From Dechloromonas denitrificans (GTDB lineage: Bacteria > Pseudomonadota > Gammaproteobacteria > Burkholderiales > Rhodocyclaceae): a stretch of 64,000 nucleotides of DNA. The position numbers and the translations under genes were made by a program. The notes below the pieces were generated by a model. That model was not told the DNA's origin and ran no database searches. It saw only the letters and a list, made by a program, of their open reading frames with translations. The stretch is taken from contig NZ_CP075187.1 of assembly GCF_020510665.1 (NCBI RefSeq), positions 1,198,501-1,262,500 of the forward strand, written 5' to 3'. Of the stretch, positions 9,114 to 17,838 are shown piece by piece (positions within the stretch are counted from its first letter, which is position 1; each line of letters opens with the position of its first letter).

Positions 9114-9769
9114 GGCTTGGCGATGGTGTAGCCGACGCCGCGCAGCGTGCGGATCAGGTGACTGCCCAGCTTCTTGCGCAGATGGTGAATATGCACTTCG
9201 AGGGCGTTGCTTTCCGGCTCGTCGTGCCAGCCGTAGACCGACTGTTCGAGCTGGCTGCGGCTGAGTACGCGGCCGGTATTTTCGAGCAACATCTGCAGCA
9301 GCGAGAACTCGCGGGACGACAGTTCGACGATCTGGCCGGCCAGCGTGACGGTATGTGCCGCCGGGTCGAGCGCCAGATCGCCGTGCGTCAGCAAGGGGGC
9401 GGCACGGCCGGCGGTGCGTCGCGTCAGGGCACGGATGCGGGCGGCCAGTTCATCGAGATCGATCGGCTTGACCAGGTAATCGTCGGCTCCGGCATCGAGC
9501 CCGAGGACTTTGTCGCCGGTTGCATCACGCGCCGTCAGGATCAGCACCGGCAGCATCTGGCTGCGGCCGCGCAAGCGCTTGAGCACTTCCATGCCGGACA
9601 GTTTGGGCAGGCCGAGATCGAGGACGAGGAGATCGAAGGTTTCCGTGCTCAGGGCCAGATCGGCCATTTCGCCATCGCGCACCCAGTCGACCGCAAAACC
9701 GGATTGACGCAGGCCGACGGTCAAACCGTCACCCAATTGGAGGTCGTCTTCAACGAGGAGTATGCGCAT
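9110..9769 (-). CDS. OmpR-family response regulator, QseB/PmrA-like
   Basis: A 219-residue regulator. The receiver domain (1-115) has the acidic pair Glu-Asp-Asp at 7-9, phospho-acceptor Asp51, and the Thr and Lys of LTARD and LVKPID. The winged-helix DNA-binding domain (about 125-217) ends with the family motif EVHIHHLRKKLG and RTLRGVGYTI. It is the cognate partner of the kinase that follows. Regulators of this subgroup bind tandem TTAA-containing half-sites, and such sites stand in front of this operon and of the metal-efflux operon. Confidence 0.9.
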   Translation of the reverse strand: MRILLVEDDLQLGDGLTVGLRQSGFAVDWVRDGEMADLALSTETFDLLVLDLGLPKLSGMEVLKRLRGRSQMLPVLILTARDATGDKVLGLDAGADDYLVKPIDLDELAARIRALTRRTAGRAAPLLTHGDLALDPAAHTVTLAGQIVELSSREFSLLQMLLENTGRVLSRSQLEQSVYGWHDEPESNALEVHIHHLRKKLGSHLIRTLRGVGYTIAKP

Positions 9770-9783
9770 GGGGAACGATTCTA

Positions 9784-10389
9784 TCAGTTGATGACGAGCC
9801 AGCCGGCCAGTGCTATCCAGATCAGCAGCAGGAGGGCGGCGAGCGGGCGGCTTGAAGCAATCGCCTCACCCGGCTGGCCGTTTTTCCAGCCGGTGATCAT
9901 CGACCGAACCAGGTTTTCACCATGTAGCAGGCTGCCAGAAATGACGCCCGCCAGATGGATGACGACGACCGTCAGCAGGGTTGCCGCCAGCCCTTCGTGC
10001 AATTCTTCAAGCAGATGGCCGCCGACATCGTTGTAGATCGCCCAGCCGCTTGTGCTGGTCAGGATGCCAAGGCCGAGCAGGGCGATGATGGCCCAGCCAC
10101 CGGCCGGGTTGTGGCCTGTCCGGTGTTCCGGCTGGCCGTGGCGCAGCGATGCCAGATAGCGCCGGACAGTCTGCGGGCCGAATACGAAATCGCCGAAGCG
10201 GGCGTAACGCGTACCGACCACCCCCCAGATCAGGCGGAAGGTGGCGATGGCGAAAACGGTCGCCCCCGAGATGACATGGACCAGCCGGAAGGTTTCGCTT
10301 TCGGCCGTCAGCCAGGCCAGGCCGAAACCGGTGGCCATCAACCAGTGGCCGATGCGAACCGGCCAGTCCCAGACGAGGATCTTTGGCAT
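9784..10389 (-). CDS. Dihaem cytochrome b (cytochrome b561 superfamily)
   Basis: A 201-residue membrane protein with four to five hydrophobic helices. Paired histidines in RIGHWLM, RLVHVISG, ELHEGLAA and VVIHLAG could bind two b haems, as in b561-type and hydrogenase-type cytochromes b. It probably passes quinol electrons to the dihaem cytochrome c encoded 3 bp upstream. The trio with SHP and DHC is known from purple bacteria and other proteobacteria. It is followed 14 bp later by the regulator gene. Confidence 0.85.
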   Translation of the reverse strand: MPKILVWDWPVRIGHWLMATGFGLAWLTAESETFRLVHVISGATVFAIATFRLIWGVVGTRYARFGDFVFGPQTVRRYLASLRHGQPEHRTGHNPAGGWAIIALLGLGILTSTSGWAIYNDVGGHLLEELHEGLAATLLTVVVIHLAGVISGSLLHGENLVRSMITGWKNGQPGEAIASSRPLAALLLLIWIALAGWLVIN

Positions 10390-10392
10390 GGC

Positions 10393-10854
10393 TTACTTCC
10401 CCTGGCCCGGAATGCTGATTTCGTGTTCGCTGAATCGACCGCTGGCGGCATTGCGGTGACAGGCTTCGCAATTGGTGGCCGACTTGATGCGTGGATCGTT
10501 CCAGGTTTTGGCCGGGATTTCGCGGTGCTTGCGGATAAAGCGGCTGGTCTGGGTGAGCCGCGGCGGATTGCCGGCCCAGCCCAGGCGCGCCGGGTCGCCG
10601 GCGTAGCGTTCGAGGAACGGGCTGATTTCCTGCCGAGTCTTGCGGTCGACCGCGGCATCGCTGCCAAAATGCTGGTCGAGCTGATTCAACGTCTGCTGCC
10701 AGTCGCTTGCAGCGAGCAGGGCGGGATGAAACGGCAGGTGGCAACTGCCGCATTCGCTACGGTAGCTGGCTGGCGTGTCCTTCGGCAAAGGCAGGCTGTC
10801 GGCCATGGCCGGCAGGGCGACGATCAGGAGGAGAGTGGAAAGTCGGCTTTTCAT
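10393..10854 (-). CDS. Dihaem cytochrome c (DHC family)
   Basis: A 153-residue exported electron carrier. The signal peptide ends at about Ala18 (LPAMA). Two haem attachment sites are seen: CGSCH (Cys35-His39) and CEACH (Cys129-His133). Proteins of this family are the electron donors of the SHP cytochrome encoded next to it. The start at 10854 gives a proper signal peptide. The longer open frame upstream only reads through the SHP gene in another frame. The gene starts 1 bp after the SHP stop codon. Confidence 0.9.
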   Translation of the reverse strand: MKSRLSTLLLIVALPAMADSLPLPKDTPASYRSECGSCHLPFHPALLAASDWQQTLNQLDQHFGSDAAVDRKTRQEISPFLERYAGDPARLGWAGNPPRLTQTSRFIRKHREIPAKTWNDPRIKSATNCEACHRNAASGRFSEHEISIPGQGK

Positions 10855-10855
10855 T

Positions 10856-11260
10856 TCAACGTACCTCGCTGAGGTAAGCCACGACATCGGCTTTTTCGGC
10901 CGGCGTGCAGAGCCGTCCGACCACTTCCCGACAGTTGCGGCCAAACCATTTTTCAACCTTGGCCGGGTCGCTGAAGCGTTCCGTATTGGCTTGTGCAGCC
11001 AGGGGTTTGATGTCCTTGCCGGTGATCGCATGTTTGCCGGTGGCGGCCGGGTTGTCGGTGTGGCAAGTCGTGCACGCCGGCATCTTGTCATTGATCGCGA
11101 AACGCTGGCGGAACAGGGTTTCACCGCGTTTGGCCGAAGCCGAGAAATTCTTGTCGGTAGCCATCGCTTCAGCCGTATAGGCCTGGCGAATCTGTGGCGG
11201 GGTTTCTGCCAGCGTGATGCTGCTGACGGCAAGCAGGCAAAGGGCGATGTGGGTTCGCAT
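10856..11260 (-). CDS. shp: SHP-type oxygen-binding cytochrome c (sphaeroides haem protein, DUF1924)
   Basis: A 134-residue periplasmic monohaem cytochrome. The signal peptide ends at about Ala18. The haem site is CTTCH (Cys63-His67). The family features TGKDIKPLA, RFSDPAKVEKWFGRNC and GRLCTPAEK are all present. In the Rhodobacter protein the sixth haem ligand is an Asn that leaves when oxygen, NO or CO binds, and here Asn109 in RNC matches it. Cys110 and Cys118 would form the known disulfide. The Rhodobacter protein has been reported to have NO dioxygenase activity, but the true physiological role is unsettled. First gene of the operon, with a strong AAAGGAG ribosome site. Confidence 0.92.
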   Translation of the reverse strand: MRTHIALCLLAVSSITLAETPPQIRQAYTAEAMATDKNFSASAKRGETLFRQRFAINDKMPACTTCHTDNPAATGKHAITGKDIKPLAAQANTERFSDPAKVEKWFGRNCREVVGRLCTPAEKADVVAYLSEVR

Positions 11261-11291
11261 TGGAAGACTCCTTTCAATTTGTCTTGAATGG

Positions 11292-11345
11292 AGTCTAGGC
11301 GGCCAGTCTTAACGCTGGATTAGGCGAGCTTAAGGCAGGATTAAC
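11292..11345 (-). promoter_or_regulatory. Tandem TTAA boxes and -10 element of the SHP operon
   Basis: On the - strand four TTAA/TAAT boxes recur about every 11 bp: GTTAATCCTGC (11345-11335), CTTAAGCTCGC (11334-11324), CTAATCCAGCG (11323-11313) and TTAAGACTGGC (11312-11302). The last is followed, 10 bases after its TTAAG, by TAGACT (11297-11292), a likely -10. This resembles PmrA/QseB-type binding sites, so the regulator encoded in the operon probably autoregulates it. Confidence 0.6.
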
Positions 11346-11388
11346 GCGGTCGACGCTGCGCGCCGGCCGTTTTTCGCGCTTTGCTTCT

Positions 11389-12645
11389 TCAGTGCGGCAC
11401 TCGCTGGTGGGACGGGCAATCGATGATCAGGACCGACATGTCGTCGTGGGCGGCACCGCCGTGCAAATGGGCGGCCAGCGCCTGGTGGATCGAGGCAATC
11501 ATCGCATCGGACGACGGTGCCTGGGCGAGGGCTGAAAGCAGGCTGATTTCATTGAACAGCGTCCCGCCCGGACTGCTTGCCTCGATCACGCCATCCGATA
11601 CCAGGACCAGGTGTGCGATGCTGGCGCAGTCGAAGGTTTCCGGAAGGCTCAGCGTTTCGCTGGCGGCGCTGACGCCGAGTGGCAGGTTTTTCGACGTGAA
11701 CCGTTGGAGCACCTCGCCGGAGACATCGAGAAGCAGCGCATCCGGCATGCCGCCGACCCAGATTTCACCGCCTTGTGTCGTTTCATCGATACAGATGAAA
11801 CTGGCGGCCACGAAGCGACCGAGTGGCAGCGAATTGACTAGCATGAAGTTGATCGATTCGACCATGCTGATCAGCGGGTGGTCGAGTTCAACCAGGCGAT
11901 AGAACTCCTGCACCATCGGCAGCACGCTGACCGCCGCGGCCAGGCCATGCCCGGTGGCATCGGCCAAGGTGGCGTAGAGCTTGCCGCGTGGTGAGCGGGC
12001 GGCAAGAATCATGTCACCGGAAAACTGTGTGGCCGGCGTGACCGAGTGCCTGATGCCGGTTTCCGCCATCAGGTCGGTCCTGATCTGATGGGCGAGGATG
12101 CGGCGCGCCAGGTCGGCCTCGCGCTGGTGCTCGTCGTAGTGCGCCTTGAGGATGCCGGCCTGTTCGGCAATCTTGTTCTGGGCGAGATGTTTTTCGGTAA
12201 TGTCGCGCAAGGTTTCGACAACGGCGATCAGGCGTCCGCTCTCGTCGTAAACGGGGCCGGCATCGACGGCGAGGTAAAGGCGCTGGCCGAGTTGCGGCAT
12301 GATGCACCAGTTTTCGGCATGGACGCCGAAAGACGGTTGTGACGGATCGTCGTGCAGGCTGTAGAGATGTTCGATCCGGGTGTAATCGGCGCTGGCCACC
12401 AGATCGGCCAGACAGGGCCGCGGGCTGTCGTAGAAGGCGCGCCAGTGTTCCCGCGTGCCGATCACCTGGCTGGCCGGCAGGCCGGTCAGGCGTTCGCAGG
12501 CACGGTTCCAGATGACCACGCGGCAATCGGCATCAAGAACGAAGGTGGGGACGACCAAGTGTTCCATCAGGGTAATCGCGAAGTTCAGGTGGTTTTCCTG
12601 TGGGGCAGGTGTTGTTCCGGTTGGCGAAATCATTCCCAGCGTCAT
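11389..12645 (-). CDS. PAS domain protein with SpoIIE/PP2C-type phosphatase domain
   Basis: A 418-residue soluble protein. It has a PAS domain (about 20-140, with FVLDADCRVVIWNRACERLTG), a short coiled coil (about 145-185) and a PP2C-like serine phosphatase domain (about 200-410) with DATGHGLAAAV, VLVSDGVIEA and the terminal AHDDMSVLII, which hold the metal-binding aspartates. It probably dephosphorylates an anti-sigma-antagonist or similar partner in answer to a PAS-detected signal. No partner gene is beside it. The start at 12645 has a GGAG site. The longer open frame to 13092 overlaps the opposite gene and is not used. Confidence 0.85.
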   Translation of the reverse strand: MTLGMISPTGTTPAPQENHLNFAITLMEHLVVPTFVLDADCRVVIWNRACERLTGLPASQVIGTREHWRAFYDSPRPCLADLVASADYTRIEHLYSLHDDPSQPSFGVHAENWCIMPQLGQRLYLAVDAGPVYDESGRLIAVVETLRDITEKHLAQNKIAEQAGILKAHYDEHQREADLARRILAHQIRTDLMAETGIRHSVTPATQFSGDMILAARSPRGKLYATLADATGHGLAAAVSVLPMVQEFYRLVELDHPLISMVESINFMLVNSLPLGRFVAASFICIDETTQGGEIWVGGMPDALLLDVSGEVLQRFTSKNLPLGVSAASETLSLPETFDCASIAHLVLVSDGVIEASSPGGTLFNEISLLSALAQAPSSDAMIASIHQALAAHLHGGAAHDDMSVLIIDCPSHQRVPH

Positions 12646-12835
12646 GCTTGTCTCCGTTTTTATTTTGATCGTGGCCGTGCAGGGTAAAGAATATCCCACC
12701 GCCCTGCGCTGTGGGACGGAATATTTCGGATGAATATTGATTGGGTGATGAGCGGTTTTCGTGCGGCTCAATCCATGTTCAAATCGCGGTCGACCGGCAA
12801 TCAGGCCGGAAATCGATGACTTCCGGAGGAAAACG

Positions 12836-13228
12836 ATGAGTCGGGACGAGCAGTTCGAGCGGGGTTTGCAGCGACGCAAGCAGGTCATGGGCGAGGCCTT
12901 TGTCGACAAGGCTTTTGCCAATGTCGATGCCTTTACGGCACCGTTGCAGGAGTTCGTGACGCGCAACGCCTGGGGAACGACCTGGTGCCGCGACGGACTC
13001 GATCTGAAAACCCGCAGCCTGCTGACGCTCTCAATGCTGACGGCGCTGGGCCGGGCGACTGAAATCAAGGGCCATGTGCGCGGTGCCGTCAATAATGGCG
13101 CAACGCCGGAAGAAATTCAGGAAGTATTGCTGCATGCCGCCATCTACTGCGGCATGCCCTTGGCGATCGACGCCTTCCGTTCGGCCCACGAAGTCCTGAA
13201 AGACATGGGGCTGGTCGCTTCAGCCTAG
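12836..13228 (+). CDS. Carboxymuconolactone decarboxylase family protein, PcaC-like
   Basis: A 130-residue protein of the length of PcaC, which decarboxylates gamma-carboxymuconolactone in the protocatechuate branch of the beta-ketoadipate pathway. Family segments are LDLKTRSLLTLSMLTALGRATEIKGH and EIQEVLLHAAIYCGMP, noted by the motifs KTRSLLTLS and EVLLHAAIYCG. The start at 12836 has GGAGGA 5 bases upstream. No other aromatic degradation gene is nearby, so a different substrate or an AhpD-like role remains possible. The 3' end overlaps the end of the convergent TolC-like gene by 4 bp. Confidence 0.85.
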   Translation: MSRDEQFERGLQRRKQVMGEAFVDKAFANVDAFTAPLQEFVTRNAWGTTWCRDGLDLKTRSLLTLSMLTALGRATEIKGHVRGAVNNGATPEEIQEVLLHAAIYCGMPLAIDAFRSAHEVLKDMGLVASA

Positions 13229-14460
13229 TCGAAATCCCAGAGCCGGTGGGCATCGAGCATTAAACGGTAGCGCAGTTCGAGCGCCTCGAGCTGCATCAGG
13301 CGAGCGGCCAGTACGGCCTCGTTGGCCAGCCGGCGACTGGCCAGCAACTCGCTCAGGCTTCCTTCGCCAAGCTGATAACTGCGCGCCGTCATCTCGGCGG
13401 CACGGGTCAGCTGCTCGGCCGCAATCCGGCTTGCTTGCCAGCTGTCGATGGCTGCGACAGCCGTTGCATGAAGCTGGACTGCTTCGGCTTCGATGCGTTG
13501 CCTGACGGCCGCTTCGCGACTGCTGGCCACGGCGACCTGGGCCCGGCTCGCATCGCTTGCGGCCAGGCGGGCAGAGCCGGGCAAGGGAATTGAAATGTAG
13601 GCGCCCATGACGTTTTCCTCACCACTGCGCTCGCGTGAAAACTGCACGCCCACGGTCGGGTCGGGCACCCGTTCGCGGCTGCTGCGTCCGGCCAGGCTCT
13701 GGGCGCGCTGGGCTTCACCACGCGCCAGTGCGAGTTCGTGGTTGTGCTCCAGAATGGCATTGATCCACGTCTCGGCCGTACCGTCGATCGCTTCCGGCGC
13801 GGTGATGATTTCCTGCTCCTGGAGCGGTAGACCGGGAAAGCGGCGGCGCAGGTCTTCATGGGCATTGCGCTGGCGGGTGCGGGCCTGGGCCAGTTGGGCT
13901 TGTGCCTGTGCTTGCGCGGCCTCGGCCTGGATTTGTTCAAGCCGGCTGGTATCGCCCAGTTGCAAGCGGCGCTTGAGCGCCTTGCCTTGCTGGTCGAGCA
14001 AGGCGGATTGCTCGCGCCACTGGGTCGCACTTGCCGTTTCGCGTAGCCAGACAAACCATGCTTTGAGCAGATTCCGACTGCTTTCATGCAGCGTGTCGCC
14101 ATGCGCTGTTTCGGCCAGGCTGACACCGAGATTGCCGATTTCGGCATCCAGTGCCGCCTTGCCGGGCAGGCGCAAGGGACTTTCCAGAGCGGCATTCCAT
14201 TCGGTGAAGCGTTCGTTCGGGCTGCCGTTGGGGGTGGCCTTGCGTTGTTGCCCGCCAAGACGCAGCGACCATTCGTGATTGCCGGCTTCCAGACGCTTGC
14301 GGTTGGCCGTTTCGACTTGAATCTGGCTATCTGCCGCTTGCACCAGGGGCTGCGCACGCAATACCTGGATGACGGCTGTGGTTGGCGGCAGGTTGGGTAG
14401 CATTTCGGCAGCCAGCGTAGTGCCGGAAAGTGCCATCAGGACAGGAAACAGATATTTCAT
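13225..14460 (-). CDS. TolC-family outer membrane channel of the metal-efflux system
   Basis: A 411-residue outer membrane factor. The signal peptide ends near Ala18 (GTTLA). The rest has long amphipathic helices rich in Ala, Gln, Arg and Glu, repeated twice as in TolC-like proteins (for example IQAEAAQAQAQAQLAQARTR and the C-terminal SYQLGEGSLSELLASRR). It forms the exit duct for the RND pump encoded upstream. It is the last gene of the operon, whereas in czcCBA and cusCFBA the channel gene comes first. It overlaps the DUF3240 gene by 4 bp. Confidence 0.88.
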   Translation of the reverse strand: MKYLFPVLMALSGTTLAAEMLPNLPPTTAVIQVLRAQPLVQAADSQIQVETANRKRLEAGNHEWSLRLGGQQRKATPNGSPNERFTEWNAALESPLRLPGKAALDAEIGNLGVSLAETAHGDTLHESSRNLLKAWFVWLRETASATQWREQSALLDQQGKALKRRLQLGDTSRLEQIQAEAAQAQAQAQLAQARTRQRNAHEDLRRRFPGLPLQEQEIITAPEAIDGTAETWINAILEHNHELALARGEAQRAQSLAGRSSRERVPDPTVGVQFSRERSGEENVMGAYISIPLPGSARLAASDASRAQVAVASSREAAVRQRIEAEAVQLHATAVAAIDSWQASRIAAEQLTRAAEMTARSYQLGEGSLSELLASRRLANEAVLAARLMQLEALELRYRLMLDAHRLWDFD

Positions 14461-14759
14461 AAACGCCCCATGGCCACGACCGGGAGCAGCCAGTAAAACA
14501 CATTGGCCTGCGGCAAAGCCTGCTTGATCAGCGCCAGCACTGCGTGCATGTCCGATTCCGGGCCGACCGTCTGGATTTGTATGCGCGGTGAATGGCCACT
14601 GACCAGTTCGGCCGCTTCAACCAGCTGAATGGCCGCCCCGTGTCCATTGACCCGGCCCGAAGTAAAACCGCGTACCAGGTCGGGCCGGCTGAGCAGCAAG
14701 TCTTCGACGTGCTGGGCGACATCGTCCGGGGTGGTCAGTGAGAGCAGGAAATCAGGCAT
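14457..14759 (-). CDS. DUF3240 family protein (small PII-like protein of metal RND operons)
   Basis: A 100-residue cytoplasmic protein. Its length and pattern (FLLSLTTPDDVAQHVEDLL near the start, GFTSGRVNGHG, and IKQALPQANVFYWLLPV near the end) fit DUF3240, which is found beside heavy-metal RND genes and is thought to have a ferredoxin-like, PII-like fold. Its role is unknown. A metal-sensing or regulatory role is only suggested by context. It overlaps the RND gene by 8 bp and the channel gene by 4 bp, so it is made together with them. Confidence 0.8.
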   Translation of the reverse strand: MPDFLLSLTTPDDVAQHVEDLLLSRPDLVRGFTSGRVNGHGAAIQLVEAAELVSGHSPRIQIQTVGPESDMHAVLALIKQALPQANVFYWLLPVVAMGRL

Positions 14760-17700
14760 GCTTGGGGTCCAGGAAAGCGATCGGCGGCTTGAGACCGAAG
14801 CGGCGGAAAAGAATCGGCAGCAGCACGAGTGTCAGTGCTGTCGAGGTGAGCAGCCCGCCAATGACGACAATGGCCAGCGGTCGCTGGACTTCCGAGCCGG
14901 GGCCGCTGGCGAAGAGCATCGGCACCAGGCCGAAGGCGGCGATGCTGGCCGTCATCATGACCGGTCGCAGGCGACGCTTGGCGCCTTCGACGACGACCTC
15001 GCCTATCGCCATGCCACGGGCCAGCAACTGGTTGAAGTAGGTCACCATGACGACGCCGTTGAGCACGGCGATGCCGAGCAGGGCGATGAAGCCGACCGAG
15101 GCCGGTACGGACAGGTATTCGCCGGAAATGAGCAGGCCGAAGATGCCGCCAATCATCGCGAAAGGCACATTGGACAGGACGAGCAAGGCCTGGCGAACCG
15201 ATCCGAAGGTCGAGAAGAGCAGGAAGAAAATCAGCAGCAAGGCGACGGGGACGACCACGGCCAGCCGGGCCGCGGCCCGTTGCTGGTTTTCGAACTGGCC
15301 TCCCCAGGCCAGCCGGTAGCCGGGTGGCAGCTTGACCTCGCCGGCCACCGCCTGCCTGGCGGCATCGACAAAGCCGACCAGGTCGCGTCCCCGGACATTG
15401 GATTGGACGACCACATAGCGCTGGGCATTTTCGCGGTCGACCTTGACCGGACCGTCGATTCGCTCAAGTTTGGTGATCGCCGGCAGGGGCACGCTGCCGC
15501 CGTCCGGCAGGCTGAGGCGGAGCGCCGCGAAATCGGCCGGCGAGTTGCGTAAGTCGGCCGGGCCGCGCAACACGACCGGGATCCGTCGTCCCTGTTCGAT
15601 CACCGTGCCGACGGTGCGGCCTTCGAGCAGGGCTTTCAGGTCATTCTGGATCGCATCGACATTGAGCCCGAAACGGCCGGCTGCCAGCCGGTCGACCGCA
15701 AGATTCATGTACTGCACGCCGTCATTGCGCAGCGTGAAGGTATCTTCGGCGCCGCTGACTTTCTTGACGCTCGCCTCGACTTCGCCGGCCAGACGATTGA
15801 GTGTCGCCAGGTCGGGGCCGTAGATCTTGATCGCCAGGTCGCCGCGAACGCCGGTCAGCATTTCGGCGACGCGCATGTCGATCGGTTGGGTAAACGAAAA
15901 GCCGATGCCGGGAAAATCGGCCATCACCGCCCGCAACTGATCGGCCAGCCAGGCCGGATCGGGGTTGCGCCAGGTTTCGCGTGGCTTGAGCACCATGAAG
16001 GTGTCGGTCTGGTTGAGGCCCATTGGGTCGAGGCCGAGTTCGTCTGAGCCGGCGCGGGCCACGATGGCTTTGACTTCCGGCACCTGGGCGAGAATTGCCT
16101 GCTGGACGCGGCTGTCGATGTTGAGCGTTTGCTCCAGGCCGATTGATGGCAGTTTTTCCAGCTGCATGATGATGTCGCCTTCATCCATCGTCGGCATGAA
16201 ACTCTTGCCGAGCAGCAGGAAAGCGCCTGCTGCACCGGCCAGTGCGAGGAGCGCCGCCAGAATGAAGCGCCGGCTGTGCAGCAGCGCACTGGCCAGCACT
16301 CGGTCGTAAATGGCGTCCAGCTTGCCGACCAGCCAGGGTTCGTGATGCACGCCGCGTTTGATCAAGTAGGAGGCGAGCACCGGCACCACCGTCAGCGAAA
16401 GCAGCAGCGAGGCGGATAACGCAAAGACGATGGTCAGCGCAACCGGGCCGAACATCTTGCCTTCCAGGCCTTGCAGCGTGAGCAGTGGCAGGAAAACGAT
16501 GATGATGATGACGATGCCCGAAGTGACCGGCGCGGCCACTTCACGGGCGGCCCGGTAGATCAGGTGCAGTGTTGGCAGATTGTCCGGGGCGTCGGCCAGC
16601 TGGCTTTCGACATTTTCGACGACGACGACGGCTGCATCGACCAGCATGCCGATGGCGATGGCCAGTCCGCCAAGGCTCATCAGGTTGGCCGAGAGGCCGG
16701 AAAGGCGCATCAGGATGAAGGTGGCCAGGGCCGAAAGTGGCAACATCAGTGCAACGACCAAGGCTGCCCGCAGGTTGCCGAGAAAGGCGAGGAGCAGCAC
16801 GACGACCAGCACAATCGCTTCGAGCAGGGCTTTCGATACCGTGCCGACAGCGCGGTCGACCAGGTTGCTGCGGTCATAAAACACATCGATGCTGACGCCC
16901 TGCGGCAGGCTGGGCGCGATTTCGGCCAGACGCTGCTTGACGCCGGCGACAACGGCACGGGCATTGGCGCCGCGCAAACCGAGAACCAGCCCTTGCACCG
17001 TCTCGCCCTGGCCATTGTGCGTCACGGCGCCGTAGCGGGTCAGGGCGCCAAGGCGAACCTCGGCGACATCGCCGACCCGGACGACGTGGCCGTTTTTGGC
17101 CTGGACAACAATCGCCCGCACGTCATTGAGCTGGCGGATGGCTCCTTCGGCCCGAACCAGCAAGGCTTCTTCGCCATCATTCAGGCGGCCCGCACCATCA
17201 TTGCGATTGTTCGCTTCCAGTACGGCCTGAAGATCCTTGAGGCCGATGTCGCGTGCGGCAAGCAATTGCGGATTCGGGGCAACTTCGAAAGTGCGGACTT
17301 CGCCGCCCAGGCTATTGACGTCAGCCACGCCGGGTACGGTGCGCAGTTGCGGGCGGATCACCCAGTCGAGCAGGGCGCGCCGTTCGGCCAGCGGTAAATC
17401 GCCTTCGATGGTGAACATGAACATTTCGCCGAGCGGCGTGGTGATCGGCGCCATGCCGCCGCTGACACCGGGCGGCAGATTACCGATTGCCGCAGCCAGT
17501 CGTTCGCCGACCTGCTGGCGAGCCCAGTAAATATCGGTGCCATCCGCAAAATCGAGGGTGATGTCGGTCAGCGCATATTTCGATGTCGACCGCAGCAAAC
17601 GCTGCTGCGGAATGCCGAGCAATTCCTGTTCAACCGGTACGGCAATGCGCGTTTCGACTTCTTCCGGCGTCATGCCCGGTGCTTTCAGAATGATCTTGAC

Positions 17701-17838
17701 CTGGGTGGTCGAGACATCCGGGAAAGCATCGATCGGCAAATCGGCAAAAGCCTGGATACCGGCGGCGGCAAGAATGGCTGTCAGTACGAGCAGCAGCAGG
17801 CGCTGGGTCAGCGAGAAACGGATCAGTGCGGCGAGCAT
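14752..17838 (-). CDS. Heavy-metal efflux RND transporter, CusA/CzcA family
   Basis: A 1028-residue inner-membrane proton/metal antiporter, full length for the family, with two repeats of a membrane helix plus a large periplasmic loop and six further helices each. The helix 4 motif is GLAIAIGMLVDAAVVVVEN (391-409). Asp401 and Glu408 are kept, but the first Asp of the CzcA pattern (DFG) is replaced by GLAIA, as in Cu/Ag-type pumps. On the other hand the periplasmic segment GLDPMGLNQTDTF is not the CusA form with its methionines. The metal is therefore uncertain. It overlaps the adaptor gene by 1 bp. Confidence 0.92.
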   Translation of the reverse strand: MLAALIRFSLTQRLLLLVLTAILAAAGIQAFADLPIDAFPDVSTTQVKIILKAPGMTPEEVETRIAVPVEQELLGIPQQRLLRSTSKYALTDITLDFADGTDIYWARQQVGERLAAAIGNLPPGVSGGMAPITTPLGEMFMFTIEGDLPLAERRALLDWVIRPQLRTVPGVADVNSLGGEVRTFEVAPNPQLLAARDIGLKDLQAVLEANNRNDGAGRLNDGEEALLVRAEGAIRQLNDVRAIVVQAKNGHVVRVGDVAEVRLGALTRYGAVTHNGQGETVQGLVLGLRGANARAVVAGVKQRLAEIAPSLPQGVSIDVFYDRSNLVDRAVGTVSKALLEAIVLVVVLLLAFLGNLRAALVVALMLPLSALATFILMRLSGLSANLMSLGGLAIAIGMLVDAAVVVVENVESQLADAPDNLPTLHLIYRAAREVAAPVTSGIVIIIIVFLPLLTLQGLEGKMFGPVALTIVFALSASLLLSLTVVPVLASYLIKRGVHHEPWLVGKLDAIYDRVLASALLHSRRFILAALLALAGAAGAFLLLGKSFMPTMDEGDIIMQLEKLPSIGLEQTLNIDSRVQQAILAQVPEVKAIVARAGSDELGLDPMGLNQTDTFMVLKPRETWRNPDPAWLADQLRAVMADFPGIGFSFTQPIDMRVAEMLTGVRGDLAIKIYGPDLATLNRLAGEVEASVKKVSGAEDTFTLRNDGVQYMNLAVDRLAAGRFGLNVDAIQNDLKALLEGRTVGTVIEQGRRIPVVLRGPADLRNSPADFAALRLSLPDGGSVPLPAITKLERIDGPVKVDRENAQRYVVVQSNVRGRDLVGFVDAARQAVAGEVKLPPGYRLAWGGQFENQQRAAARLAVVVPVALLLIFFLLFSTFGSVRQALLVLSNVPFAMIGGIFGLLISGEYLSVPASVGFIALLGIAVLNGVVMVTYFNQLLARGMAIGEVVVEGAKRRLRPVMMTASIAAFGLVPMLFASGPGSEVQRPLAIVVIGGLLTSTALTLVLLPILFRRFGLKPPIAFLDPKHA

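Noticed and set aside
10855..11277. An N-terminal extension of the dihaem cytochrome c frame
   Set aside because: It covers the SHP gene in another frame. The Met at 10854 starts a normal signal peptide.
12646..13092. An extension of the phosphatase frame
   Set aside because: It lies antisense to the PcaC-like gene. The Met at 12645 has a ribosome site.
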